Shown here in pieces: positions 8,940 to 19,815 of a DNA stretch of 64,000 bases (position 1 is its first letter; every line of letters starts with the position of its first letter). The stretch is taken from the NCBI GenBank assembly GCA_020055645.1, contig CM034546.1, positions 93,992,001-94,056,000 of the forward strand, written 5' to 3'. Below the pieces are notes generated by a model. It worked only from the letters and a program-made list of their open reading frames with translations. It made no database searches and had not been told where the DNA came from. This DNA comes from Tomocerus qinae. Its lineage: Eukaryota > Arthropoda > Collembola > Entomobryomorpha > Tomoceridae. Both the position numbers and the translations under genes were made by a program.

Positions 8940-11900
8940 TTAATATGTAAGTCGGTCCGGAACTTTTACTTTTCTTCCACTCCGAGTGACAGCATTCTCG
9001 TGTGGTTCTTCTAAATCTGAGATGATCGGCATTTCCTCCAAAACAATCTTGCGGTTTTCCTCGGACATCTCCAACGGGTAAAGTCTCTGGATCGGCCTCT
9101 TTAATTCTCCTTTCTGAGTTTTGAGCCGAACAACGCGAACAATCCCATCTCGTCCAGGGTACACATCCAAGACTTTTGCTAATGGCCAGGTCACTCGTTT
9201 CTGGTTATCAATTTCGATGAGGACAATATCTCCTTTCTTGATAGGATACTCCCCAGTCTTATTCTGAATATTGTGCACTAGGCTTCCCAGGTACTCCTTC
9301 CGGAAACGTTTACGTAAATCCTCCCGGAGACGCTGGCGGTACTTCAGTCTTCGATTGAATCCTCCCTCGTCCAACTTGTCCATGTCGGGAACTCCAATCT
9401 CGCGTACTTCCTGCAGGAACATTGACGGCGATAACGGAACAAGATCCTCGACATCCTCCGAGACGTAGCTCAGGGGTCGTGAATTGATGATACTCTCGCT
9501 GTCGCATAATATAGTCATCAACTCTTCATAATTTAAGGCAGCTCGTCCCAAAACGCGACGCAATATACGCTTAACCATCTGGACAACGCGTTCGTACCAG
9601 CCACCCCACCAACTTGCTGTCGGTGGATTAAAGTTCCACTTAATTCGTTGGACTCCAGCCAACTGTGAAATCTTCTCCCAATTAAGGGTACGAAATAAGT
9701 TTTCGGCTCCCTGGAAATTGGTACCATTGTCACTGTAGATAGTGACAGGTCTCCCACGTCTTGCTACAAATCTACGAAGAGCCTGAAGAAATGCTTCTGT
9801 AGACAAGGACATCACCAACTCCAAATGTACAGCACGAAAAACAGCACATGTAAATAATACTATCCAGCCTTTCTGCCCGCCCTTCAAGTATAACGGACCT
9901 GCCAAGTCGACACCGACAATTTCAAAAATGGCAGCATCTCTCACACGATCTTGAGGTAACGGCGCTGGAACTGTGGTCATTTTCTTCGTGTCGAAACGTT
10001 TACATCTGCCACAGCTTTTAATCACTTCTCGTACAGTCTTCCGTCCTCTTTCAATCCAATACATCTCTCGAAGTGAAGATTGCAATACTTGCACTCCAGC
10101 GTGGCTCAGCATCTTATGTGTATCAAAGATTAGTGCTTTTACTAGCGGATGAGAACCTGGTAGTACTATTGGATGGCGGAAACTGTAGAGATCCTCCCTC
10201 TGGGTAATTTTGGTTTTCACACGAAAAATACCAGCTTCACCTAAAAAGGCATTGAGGCGAGTTAATGCATCGTCATCCTTCCTATAAGACTCGGCCTGGA
10301 TGATCTTGAATATTGTAGTTTCAGCCTTCACCATTTCTGCGACGGATAGGACTCCTTTAATTCTTTCTTCTGGAGCCAACTTACAATTTGCAGCAAAACG
10401 ATGAATGTAGGCAACAATGTTAAGAATCTTCGAATAGTCATTACTTCGCTTGAGAAGACTTTCGGAGAATTTCGGTTTACTTGACACGTTGAGATGAGAG
10501 ACGACAGTCTTCCTCCGTTCCGACAATATAACATCTTCGTCTGGGGAAATCGTACAATTGGGCCAATTCTCTTCGGACTTTTTCAACCACTGAGGGCCCT
10601 CCCACCATGACGACTCTAACAGTTTCTTTGCAGAACATCCACGGGAAGGTAGGTCAGCCGGATTGTCAACACCGGGCACATGACTCCATTCTTTGCTCTC
10701 ACTCAAGGTCTTAATTTCTTTGACACGATTCGCCACAAAGGTCCCCCATTGATCACTTTTCTTGATCCACCCTAAGGCATTCATTGAATCGGTCCAGTAT
10801 TTAGTAGGAATGTCTGGAAAATCTATCATCTTCTTTACACTTTTGGCCAGACGCACAGCAATATTACAGGCCAGTAATTCTAGGCGAGGTATGGTCACTG
10901 ACTTGATGGGAGCCACTCGGGTCTTCGCACATACTAATTGAACAGTAACTTTTCCTTCTATTTCCCCCCTCAGAACTATACAGGCTGCGTAAGCATACTT
11001 ACTTGCATCTGCGAAGCAATGTAGAGTCCAGTTCCTTTTTGGGCAGGGTGAGTTAAACAACCAACGAGGAATTTTAATTTGTTTCAGCCACTTGAGTTGA
11101 TCCATCCAATCTTGAAACCGTTTTGCGATTCCTTCGGACAACTCTTCATCCCAGCCGCTTTTCTGCTCCCACGTCTCCTGCAACAATAATTTCGGGCCAA
11201 GGAGTACTGGGCAGCTAATTCCAATAGGATCAAATACGCGATGGGCTGCTGATAATATCTTCCTCTTCGTAACTACTCCTTCACTGCTCTCAATTCCATT
11301 CAGGTCCAGGGTTAATGTATCAGTCTTCACATTCCATAGTAGTCCTAGGACTGACACTTCCTCCTCCTGATTTGATCCAGTGCAAATCCATCCTCTTAGA
11401 TCGAATTTGGCTGTCTCCATTAAATGAGTGGCCTCTTCTCTAAAACGTTGCAATTGGTTCTCATTTTCAACACTAAACACACAATTGTCGACGTAGAGAG
11501 AGTGCTTCAAATTTTCGGCTGTGTCTCTAAGTTCTTCTGGGGCTCTTTCTAAATGATAATTGATTGTGGCTCCAAGCAGAAACGGACTAGACGACACACC
11601 AAATACAACTCGACGATGTCGAAAGATTTTTATTTTTCTGTCTTCTCCACAAGGCTGCTCCCACCATAAAAATCTGAGGAAGTCGCGATCTTGAATTCGG
11701 ACTCCTATCTGGAGGAAAGCTTTGGAGATATCAGATATGACTCCAATTTTAAACATCCTGAATCGAGTCATGACATCCGGTATCAGCTCCAAAAGATTAG
11801 GTCCCTTCTCAAGACAATCGTTGAGAGAGGGTAGCAACTTTTCTTTTGCGGAAGCATCAAAAACGGGTCTTACCGGAGTCGTTTTGCTCTTCGGATTTAA

Positions 11901-14189
11901 AACTGCACGGTGTGGGAGGTAGTGAGCGAAGTTATCTATTTCCAACTCAGGGACTTCCTCAATAACTCCAAGCTCCTTCCACAATTCAAAAATGCTGTTG
12001 TACTGATCTACAAGATTTTCTTTTTCTAATTTCTTTGTAGTAGTCAACAGTCTTTTTTCTGCCAATTGCCTATTGCAGGACACTTCAGGATGACCTTCCA
12101 CCCATGGCAGAGATACTTCGTAACGACCTTCTGAGTCTTGCGTTACAGTTTTATTAAAATGTTCCATCGCAGCCTGCTGTAGATCCTCTCGAGTTTTTAC
12201 TTCAGTTGAATCCATTATCCCAATGGTATCCAGTCTCCAGAGGTCAGAAATTGCAGCTGATTGGAGAGAAAGAGATGTCACAAGTAACGAATTATTTTCC
12301 TGGGTGTTACCTTGCACTTCTCCTATCAATGTCCATCCGAAAATAGTTTCCACAGCTGTCGGTCCACTTGAGAGTTGATGTACTTTACCAGTCAACAACC
12401 TGCCTGCGTAGTCAGATCCAATTAGCATGCGGATATCCTCATTTCCCTTTCTGGCATCAATGAAAGACACGTTCTTCAGACGAGCTTCAGCCAACCATGG
12501 ACCTTTTCTAATAGTCGGGATACGACCACAAATCTTCTCATTGTCTAATGTGATAAGGCTGCAATTATGCTTTCTATCCATGCTTACCACATTGACGTTA
12601 AATTTACGATGCTTTTTGACACTCTCGACCCCTCCGAACAAAATGTGCCGGACGTTTTCTTCTCCAATTATAGGATATCCCATCTCTTCGGCTGTAGCAC
12701 GACAAATATGTGATCTTTGAGATCCAGTGTCGATCACCACGCGGATAACCTTTTCCTTATCTTGAAAAGTTAACCTGACCATAATAGTGGGCAACAAAAC
12801 TTCCTCCGTACACGTATGATTACTTGCGGATAAATGGGTGTCGACTTTTGGGTCACATCTTACTTTCTTCTCTTCTGTTCTCCTCGAAGTCTGAGCGTGA
12901 TCTGGTAAATCCTTACACATCACTGGATAATGCTTCTTGGAACAGAGAATACATTGAAGTTTACACTTACAAAATTTAGCCCAATGTCCAATCCTCAAAC
13001 AAACCACACATGCTTTCTTCTCGGCGACGCATTTTTCTTTTTCAGCAATGGTCATCTTCTGCGCTCGGAAACAATCTTGACTAGGATGTGGCTTGTCACA
13101 AAAAATACAAGAGGGCTTCTTGTCCTTGGGGGGCGGCTGACTTCCAGCATACAAACCCATCGCCGTCGGCACACTTTCTGAATCCTCTGACTTTTGTCTA
13201 GACTTTTTCACATCAACGTAGTCTTTATTCACTCCGAAGCCAGTTCTCGCCATCTGAATACGTTGCTCACTGTCGACCTCTTGACGAAGAAAAGCCATCA
13301 ATAATGTTAATTGATTTTTGGTTGCGGGATCGGATATATTTATTTGGCTTCTGGATCTTTCCCATGCCTTTAATGTCTCTTCAGGTAGGCAGGACTCAAC
13401 TAATGGAAATAACATCGCCGCATACTTGTCGGTCGTTACTCCTAAACTTCCTAATGCCCTTAATTGCGCTTCAAGCTGATCATGAAGAGACGACATAGAA
13501 ATCTTCCTTTTATTATTATTTAATGCATTATTTAGTACCAGCTGTAGTAGTCCCCTCACATATACTTCCACCAGTAGGTCATCTCTCCCGAAACGGCCCT
13601 TTAAACTTTTAATGGCTTCTGGATAGCACTCGGCACTTGGGGGAAAACTCTGGACTAATTCTCGAGCTCTGGAACCCTTTTCGGTGGATTGAAGAAGATA
13701 CTGGAACTTGTCAGCGGCGTCCAACTTTGGGTCGTCATCTATTTTACTGAACTGTCCCCAGAATCCCAACCACTCCTTAGGATCTCCATTAAATTGCTTG
13801 AGTTCAATTTGTGGCAGCTTGAATTTTCTTCTTGAGTTCGGGGATCCAATTTGACTGGCCGAACTTCCTGCTACCACTTCTTCGGTAGTTTTACTGGAAT
13901 CCAACTCGCTTTCTACAATGACCCGGCATTTATCCATTCGGTCACGGTCTTCTTCCACTAGGTAAAACTCCTTTTCATACTCGTCGTCTGCTGCATTTTC
14001 GTCCTTCATAAGTTGCAGAACTGACTCGTTGACTTGCTCCAGTCTTTGGTACGTGTTTTGCAGTTGACAGAAAATGGCCTTCGCATCCACGACGAGGTAT
14101 TCTTCTTTGCTGATTTCTGCTTCGAGGTTTACAGCACACTTGATAAACTTGGCTCTCAGTAGAGCCTGATCACGCTTTGTGTCATCCAT
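8940..14189 (-). CDS. gag-pol: BEL/Pao gag-pol polyprotein
   Basis: About 1749 residues from the ATG at 14189 without a break. The order is: coiled-coil-like N-terminus; DUF1759-type gag domain (about 120-270, LKQFNGDPKEW); cysteine/histidine knuckles (about 359-424); aspartic protease with DTGS at D487 (Pao A17 type); reverse transcriptase with YVDN at 899-902; RNase H starting FADAS at D1061; integrase with an HHCC finger (about 1360-1395) and catalytic D1428 (GVDLAG), D1487 (YSDNG) and E1533 (GWYERV); and a C-terminal DUF5641-like domain. It would make the particle, copy the RNA and insert the cDNA. The usual YxDD box reads YVDN, so the second aspartate is asparagine. I recall this variant in some BEL/Pao lineages, but it should be checked for this clade. 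Confidence 0.95.
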   Translation of the reverse strand: MDDTKRDQALLRAKFIKCAVNLEAEISKEEYLVVDAKAIFCQLQNTYQRLEQVNESVLQLMKDENAADDEYEKEFYLVEEDRDRMDKCRVIVESELDSSKTTEEVVAGSSASQIGSPNSRRKFKLPQIELKQFNGDPKEWLGFWGQFSKIDDDPKLDAADKFQYLLQSTEKGSRARELVQSFPPSAECYPEAIKSLKGRFGRDDLLVEVYVRGLLQLVLNNALNNNKRKISMSSLHDQLEAQLRALGSLGVTTDKYAAMLFPLVESCLPEETLKAWERSRSQINISDPATKNQLTLLMAFLRQEVDSEQRIQMARTGFGVNKDYVDVKKSRQKSEDSESVPTAMGLYAGSQPPPKDKKPSCIFCDKPHPSQDCFRAQKMTIAEKEKCVAEKKACVVCLRIGHWAKFCKCKLQCILCSKKHYPVMCKDLPDHAQTSRRTEEKKVRCDPKVDTHLSASNHTCTEEVLLPTIMVRLTFQDKEKVIRVVIDTGSQRSHICRATAEEMGYPIIGEENVRHILFGGVESVKKHRKFNVNVVSMDRKHNCSLITLDNEKICGRIPTIRKGPWLAEARLKNVSFIDARKGNEDIRMLIGSDYAGRLLTGKVHQLSSGPTAVETIFGWTLIGEVQGNTQENNSLLVTSLSLQSAAISDLWRLDTIGIMDSTEVKTREDLQQAAMEHFNKTVTQDSEGRYEVSLPWVEGHPEVSCNRQLAEKRLLTTTKKLEKENLVDQYNSIFELWKELGVIEEVPELEIDNFAHYLPHRAVLNPKSKTTPVRPVFDASAKEKLLPSLNDCLEKGPNLLELIPDVMTRFRMFKIGVISDISKAFLQIGVRIQDRDFLRFLWWEQPCGEDRKIKIFRHRRVVFGVSSSPFLLGATINYHLERAPEELRDTAENLKHSLYVDNCVFSVENENQLQRFREEATHLMETAKFDLRGWICTGSNQEEEVSVLGLLWNVKTDTLTLDLNGIESSEGVVTKRKILSAAHRVFDPIGISCPVLLGPKLLLQETWEQKSGWDEELSEGIAKRFQDWMDQLKWLKQIKIPRWLFNSPCPKRNWTLHCFADASKYAYAACIVLRGEIEGKVTVQLVCAKTRVAPIKSVTIPRLELLACNIAVRLAKSVKKMIDFPDIPTKYWTDSMNALGWIKKSDQWGTFVANRVKEIKTLSESKEWSHVPGVDNPADLPSRGCSAKKLLESSWWEGPQWLKKSEENWPNCTISPDEDVILSERRKTVVSHLNVSSKPKFSESLLKRSNDYSKILNIVAYIHRFAANCKLAPEERIKGVLSVAEMVKAETTIFKIIQAESYRKDDDALTRLNAFLGEAGIFRVKTKITQREDLYSFRHPIVLPGSHPLVKALIFDTHKMLSHAGVQVLQSSLREMYWIERGRKTVREVIKSCGRCKRFDTKKMTTVPAPLPQDRVRDAAIFEIVGVDLAGPLYLKGGQKGWIVLFTCAVFRAVHLELVMSLSTEAFLQALRRFVARRGRPVTIYSDNGTNFQGAENLFRTLNWEKISQLAGVQRIKWNFNPPTASWWGGWYERVVQMVKRILRRVLGRAALNYEELMTILCDSESIINSRPLSYVSEDVEDLVPLSPSMFLQEVREIGVPDMDKLDEGGFNRRLKYRQRLREDLRKRFRKEYLGSLVHNIQNKTGEYPIKKGDIVLIEIDNQKRVTWPLAKVLDVYPGRDGIVRVVRLKTQKGELKRPIQRLYPLEMSEENRKIVLEEMPIISDLEEPHENAVTRSGRKVKVPDRLTY

Positions 14190-14244
14190 CGTAGGTCCAC
14201 ACAAAGAATGCAAAATAAAAGTTGACAACTTACTAATGACTCGC

Positions 14245-14262
14245 TCCTAACCAGGGGCGCCA
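14245..14262 (-). other. Primer-binding site of the BEL element
   Basis: Five bases inside the 5' LTR the minus strand reads TGGCGCCCCTGGTTAGGA. A TGGCGCC start (complement of a tRNA CCA end) is usual for LTR-element primer sites. The priming tRNA was not identified. Confidence 0.6.
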
Positions 14263-14267
14263 GAAAA

Positions 14268-14733
14268 TGTGGGATATAGACTTGGTGCTGAATCCTCAAC
14301 TCCGCCACATTAACAAAAAGATCCGCGAGGTTACTCTTAGTAGGGTGTTGTCGATGGTTCAAAATGAGTTGACGGTGATACACAGAAATATGGCACTTGG
14401 CACAAAGTTTATTCTGACATTCACAAACAATCAGACTCGAAACAATTAATTGCTAGACTTCTAGGGATTAAACCAGCTAGACAATTGACAGAATTGACAA
14501 GAATCCTCTTGTCGAAATAAAATTAGAGCTATAAAAATGGGCCAGTAATCCTACTGTACAACCGAACGCTCTCAGGTCTCAAAACGGACTCTCGGAGAGA
14601 ATGACAAAACGCCAACTGCCTCTAATTCTAACGGTCACTACTCAATGGCCATTGGTTGATTTAAACTGAGTAAATACAACGCATTATTTAGCCTAACTCG
14701 ATTAGAACGGGTAAAATGCTAGCAGATTTGACA
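14268..14733 (-). repeat. 5' LTR of the BEL element
   Basis: 466 bp, identical to the other LTR. It lies upstream of the gag-pol frame on the minus strand, so it holds the promoter of the element. Confidence 0.95.
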
Positions 14734-14738
14734 GTAGC
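14734..14738. repeat. Target-site duplication GTAGC, right
   Basis: Second copy of the 5-bp duplication made on integration of the BEL element. Confidence 0.9.
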
Positions 14739-17199
14739 TGTAGTATTATCATATGGGTAAATAAATAGTTGCCGTTGTAGGTCATTGCTAGACAAACTCT
14801 AAATTGCTAACTACCGTATCATTGGGCAATAAAGCTGAAATAATTCAGTGAGTGCATTTACCAACGATACTAATAAGCTTACATATGCTTGCGTTTAATA
14901 GATTAGTTACATAAATATGTCTTTAGGGAGACATGGAAATATAATATAAGAGGCATAAATAGAAAGGTCAGAGAATTGTGCATATACCTTTTGGTAATCA
15001 CGATGCATATCTGATTTTATGTTGAATTTGAATTATTTTGTCCTATGTACTCTAAGAATTAAACAACAGTTTTAGTGGATTGTGAAGATTTTTTCATTTT
15101 GTGACTAAAAATTAGAATGTTAAATCAGTATTTTATCAGCAATTGTAGGTTCAGCAGGCTTATCAGTCACTTTCAAATGATCTAAATTCCACATTGTGCC
15201 ATTTTAGAATTCCCCCTAATCCATTGACATAGGTATTGATGTACCAAGCTTCGTCATTTTTCACACAATTCCCTTTATGATGCTCTTACGTTATCTCTTT
15301 ACTTATGAATTGAGTAGCTAAAAGCCAGAATTCTAATGAATCAAAAAAATGAAAGTGGGTTTACATTAAAACACACAATTTGAGCGATAAGTGATAAGCC
15401 GAGATTACGGGACAAATCAGGTCAATGTATTACCTAAATTTACTTACTGAGAACATGTATATATGCGTTCGTAGTCGTACGCAAGAATTTAACAAATAAA
15501 GATTCTGTGCAATTTTATCTGTGGACATAACCTACGCTACTTAAATATTATCAACAGTACGCAGTTGATGTTGCAAATCATAACCTTCCACTAAATTAGG
15601 AAAATATGGTCTGTGTCATACCATATATCCTATTTTTGCTATGTTGATGCACAGATGGAATTTACAGCGTCACTGCTTATTTGGCATAGAACGTAAATGT
15701 CCAATCGTTTTAAAACTACTATTGGACATAGAACTTAATTATATAGTTAACGGACCAATACTGACATTAATGCTTAATTAAAACAATGATGCAATTATAG
15801 CTCCGTTAAACAACAGTTCCACAAAACAATTAGCATTTTACAATTAAATCTAGATGCCTGCATATAAATAATAATTTATCTGAGTATAACATCTTGGTTC
15901 ACAAATCCTATTTGTGTATTCTATTCATTGAGTTTTCTTCATTATATGCAGTATAATTACTTAACCCTTAAACATGATTTCAGTTTCTTTGCTGTGTCAC
16001 CCCCTGCTGATCTTCATTTTTATCAATTTTCGTTTTTGACGGAAAGGAACATTTCTATTTCAATGCTCGATCTTTCACAGTGCTCCTGAACAATATAGCA
16101 CCACACAGTGTGACTTCTATTCAGCGTTCAATGTCCACGCTGCTGTGTGTATTCAATTGATTTTAGTTAGAAGTGAAGAATGGTTGAGAGTTGAGATTTG
16201 AAACGAAACTTATATATCATGCTTATCTTATACCCTTGCAGTCTACTTTGATTTTTATATCCGTTAGTTTGCGTTTTATTTTGCGTACGTGAGTATCTTG
16301 AAAGGGGCTACTAAATGTCTACACTGCGCTAATACACACTTAGATATATATACTCTGCAGAATATAAATAGCAAAAAAAAGATGGCAATGAATTGAAATA
16401 AATTGTGCCTTTACCAATACATGATGAGAGTGTTTTTTTATCTTGTGTTTTGGTATAAGTGGTGCAGTGGCACACTTGGCTTGCAGTCCCATTATTCTGT
16501 AATTTGATCATTTATACTCCAAGTAACTAGGAATCAAGGCGCTCCGACGAAAGTCTTTGAAACAAGCTCGTCTTATATAGTATTATTAGATATAAATATT
16601 ACCTACTACGCTTAATATACAATACAATCGCCAGGAACATCAATTTTTAGATAATACTACATTACTATTTGCTATTGAGAAAGTTTTTTCAATTCTACTT
16701 GCTATTGGTTATACATCTATGAATTGGTCTAAATGTAGGTTTAGATAATTCCTCTCTACCTTTACATTTGTAATGGATTTTTGTATTGGCTACTGTTGTA
16801 TAAAGGGCAAAATTAAGCTAATTTGTATGTTATACTACATAAACCTACTTAATTTTATTGATACTACTTATCTAGTATAATGTGTGCTCGTGACCTTGTC
16901 GTTTCTTTTCTTTCCATGAATGAAAAGTTTCATAAATGCAAATATTAACTCTAAAGTAGCGATATTTTGCATTGTTTGCTAATAAATATTGACTTTATGC
17001 AAGCCAGTTTCTGCTTTCTTAGTAGCTCTTTCTATAAAAATCACAGACTAAAAATCGATATAGGTACGTACTTACCTAAAATGTATATGCATCAAACTAT
17101 ATAATCATATCTATTGCAATATGATTGTTGACTATTGGATTGGTAAACAAAACTTACCAAGTAGCCCCATTAATCGATGATTTCGTAGTAAATAATAAC
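14739..17199. other. Host non-coding DNA
   Basis: About 2.5 kb of AT-rich sequence between the retrotransposon and the Polinton. I see no gene, repeat array or RNA in it. Confidence 0.6.
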
Positions 17200-17205
17200 A
17201 TTATA
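17200..17205. repeat. Polinton target-site duplication ATTATA, left
   Basis: Directly abuts the AG terminus; identical to 34209-34214. Confidence 0.95.
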
Positions 17206-17524
17206 AGTAGTATGTAAGGGGGGGGGGGAAGAGCCCTAACATGGATAGGTATGTCCCTACTCCTTATACATGGGTAGGTATATGTACTCAGGCCCACATG
17301 TATTTGACCCTATGTACTCCGGCCCACATGCATTTTTCCCTATGTTCTTAACCTCACATGCATTCTCCCTATGTTCTTAACCTCACATGTAAATCCCTAT
17401 GTTCTTAACCTCACATGTAAATCCCTATGTTCTTAACCCCACATGTAAATCCCTTTGATCTAAGTCCCATATGCATTTCTCTATGTTCTAAAGCCCACAT
17501 TAAAATCCCTATGTTCTCAAACAC
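17206..17524 (+). repeat. Left terminal inverted repeat of the Polinton, with 28-bp minisatellite
   Basis: 319 bp. Starts AGTAGTATGTAA, then 11 G. The outer ~200 bp match the reverse complement of the right end exactly apart from the G-run (11 against 9). The inner part is a minisatellite with units of about 28 bp (CCCTATGTTCTTAACCTCAC plus ATGTAAAT), roughly eight to nine copies. Copies come in two flavours (TTCTTAACCTC and TACTCCGGCCC). Confidence 0.95.
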
Positions 17525-17666
17525 AAATCTATATTTAAATATGGACATAATATGCAAATGACCATGTATGAATTGTATATGACAATAATAGAAAATTTTG
17601 TAATATTTAAACATACTTTTATTTATTGAGAATAACAAAAATTATATACATACCAACAAAAATATA

Positions 17667-18721
17667 TTAATCGGAATTATAAGGGGTTGATGAGGCTAAC
17701 GGCTCCGGAGTCCCATCAGGTGTTTCAACTCGGATTGGATAGCTGTTTCTGAAAATGCCAGCTCGTCTTTCATGTAGCCTTAAAAGGGGTAGGTGGCATT
17801 CTTCTATATCAATGTCCGGAATATGAATAGGCTCGACCAAAGGCTGGTAGATTTCTTCTCCATCAACCTCCATGGGAATCCCCGATTGATCCGGAGCAAG
17901 GTCCACTTCGTCGAATAAGTTCCACCGCGGATCTGCGTCATGTCTTCCTGGTGCTGTAAATGCGTTAACTGCCTGTCTTCTAAGTGCATCCAAATACTCG
18001 TTGATGTCCGTTGTCACCTCCAGAGAATCATCCACAGGGGAAGGTTGAACTTCAATAACTTGGGAAGTGTATTGTTCCCGGTCGCTGTAAACTATGGAAA
18101 CGTCTGTTGATGAGTTGTCCAGCCGGCACTTTTTGGATGGTGGTCCCTCCCAATCCATTGCTTCTTCTTCTTCTTCCATGGTGTATGGAATACAGACTCC
18201 TCCAGACTGAAGATCAGCATTGGCTCTCTCCCAGTGGTATATTTTCTTCCACTTGTCCTGGAGATGGTGTGCAGCTGGACCCGTCACTTCGGCTTCAACG
18301 ATACTAACTTCTTCCGTGTCCGGCTTCTCCTCTTCGTCTTCATCATCAGCTTCGTAGCCGTCTTCCAGGACAGGTTCGTTGTTCTGGACTTCACTTTTGT
18401 CGTCGGCTTCCTCTTCCTCTTCGGGTGTTGCTGGAACCACCTCCTGTTCCACAACTCCGCAAAACGACAGGGCGGCTAGAAGTTCCTCTGGGTCAAAGTC
18501 GCTCAAATCGTCCAGCTCCATAAACTCAGCTTCTAAGTTTCGACTTAGCAGGGATTCCATTTGTGTAATTTGCGTAATCATGTCTTCGTCCTGTAAATAA
18601 AATAAAAACATTTTGAAAACATCAAGTACGAACATGCACATAAGACATAATAAGAGAGTCAAAAAAAAATATTTACCATAGAACTAAAGGAATTTTCGCT
18701 GCTTGGATTGATGAAACTCAT
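17667..18721 (-). CDS. Acidic accessory protein, two exons, unrecognised
   Basis: Exon 1 (18721-18677) starts with ATG and encodes 15 residues (MSFINPSSENSFSSM). A GTAAAT donor and TTTACAG acceptor remove 86 bp, and exon 2 runs 18590-17667. The product is 322 residues and is strongly acidic: runs of E at about residues 65-75 and 100-115, a second E-run near 150, and a motif of alternating acidic and bulky residues (DDLSDFDPEELLAALSF) near residue 35 that resembles an acidic activation domain. The C-terminal third is less biased (LPLLRLHERRAGIFRNSYP). It is the left-most gene, transcribed toward the left terminus and divergent from POLB. No family is recognised. A regulatory role, like early spliced acidic proteins of adenoviruses, is only an analogy. 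Confidence 0.7.
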
Positions 18722-19004
18722 GTTGAAAATTGAAGAATTCAAGAGAGCTGCTGGACAAGTTAATCAAATTCTAACTGATATTTCAAGTTTGGAATTGAAT
18801 TGTCAACTGATGGTTTATTGAGGTAAAGCATGGAGTTTATATAGGTCTGTCGTGAGTAAAGAAGTAATTTTTAAGTGTAATGTTAATACATACAGAGACT
18901 AGTGCAGCACATGTAGAAAAATAATTTTCGATAAAATTACCAAGAATTTGTTACCTGCTGGTTGGGTCCATATCAAACAGCAATACAAGTTAAAATCAGG
19001 TAGC

Positions 19005-19680
19005 AGGTAGAGAAATATTATAAGTACTTGCATGTTCCAATATTCTATTACTTGTCAAAGCAGGTAATAATCTATTTTAAACTTGTACCTTACCGATGGC
19101 ATAACTAAGTGTGGATCTGAGTAGGTAGAGAAATATTATAAGTACTTGCATGCTCCAATATTCTATTATTTGTCAAAGCAGGTAATAAACTATTTTAAAC
19201 TTGTACCTTACCGATGGCATAACTAAGTGTGGATCTGAGTAGGTAGAGAAATATTATAAGTACTTGCATGCTCCAATACTCTATTATTTGTCAAAGCAGG
19301 TAATAAACTATTTTAAACTTGTACCTTACCGATGGCATAACTAAGTATGGATCTGAGTAGGTAGAGAAATATTATAAGTACTTGCATGCTCCAATATTCT
19401 ATTATTTGTCAAAGCAGGTAATAAACTATTTTAAACTTGCACCTTACCGATGGCATAACTAAGTGTGGATGAGTAGGTAGAAACTTATGTATACCAATAT
19501 TATTGTAAAAGCAAGTAATAAACTACACTGGACTTGGAAATTACATAGCTAAGGACTCATATCCCATGTCTAATGCTTTATTTTAGTTGGCTGACAAATA
19601 TTATCAATACTCGCTTGGTTCAATTATTTGTCAAAGCAGGTAATAATTTATTTTTGACTTGGAATTTACATTGCCTAAGG
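19005..19680 (+). repeat. 118-bp tandem repeat array in the Polinton
   Basis: Units start with AGGTAGAGAAATATTATAAG at 19005, 19123, 19241 and 19359 (period exactly 118). A fifth at 19475 is degenerate, and further decayed pieces (TTTGTCAAAGCAGGTAATAA) run to about 19680. The middle units differ by only a few bases. Confidence 0.9.
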
Positions 19681-19720
19681 CCGCAAGTAGAATCATAATA
19701 AAACTTGTATATTCTTGTCT

Positions 19721-19747
19721 TCGACGTTCGACGTTCGACGTTCGACG
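19721..19747 (+). repeat. 7-bp tandem repeat (TCGACGT)
   Basis: Almost four copies of TCGACGT, each a near-palindrome around TCGA. The period of seven is not a multiple of three, which supports this stretch being leader and not part of the POLB protein. Confidence 0.85.
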
Positions 19748-19815
19748 AAATTATCCGCGAAGTGAAAGGGTTTCCTTCATTTTTATTCCCAGTGTTTAGT
19801 ATAAATAATGGGAAA

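Larger units (their letters stand above)
8144..14733 (-). mobile_element. BEL/Pao LTR retrotransposon, full length
   Basis: A 6590-bp element in reverse orientation. Two 466-bp LTRs (8144-8609 and 14268-14733) start TGTGGG and end TTGACA on the plus strand, and appear identical over their whole length on line-by-line comparison. The flanking 5-bp duplication GTAGC (8139-8143, 14734-14738) is intact. One uninterrupted frame encodes gag-pol with the protein order gag, protease, reverse transcriptase, RNase H, integrase, which is the BEL/Pao order. Identical LTRs indicate very recent insertion. Confidence 0.97.
18722..19815. promoter_or_regulatory. Divergent intergenic region between acidic gene and POLB
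   Basis: About 1.1 kb with two genes transcribed away from it, so it must hold both promoters. It is dominated by 118-bp tandem repeats (19005 to about 19680) and a 7-bp repeat at 19721-19747, annotated separately. No core promoter element stands out. Confidence 0.5.

Noticed and set aside
9271-13498. Many frames on the opposite strand of gag-pol
   Set aside because: Shadows of the long gag-pol frame; none has a recognisable domain.
14156-14449. Short frames across the 5' LTR and leader of the BEL element
   Set aside because: They are within LTR and leader sequence, and one copy also appears in the other LTR only because the LTRs are identical.
19705-19815. N-terminal extension of POLB from a TTG
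   Set aside because: Crosses a 7-bp tandem repeat, has no ATG, and the conserved POLB sequence begins after the ATG at 19816.
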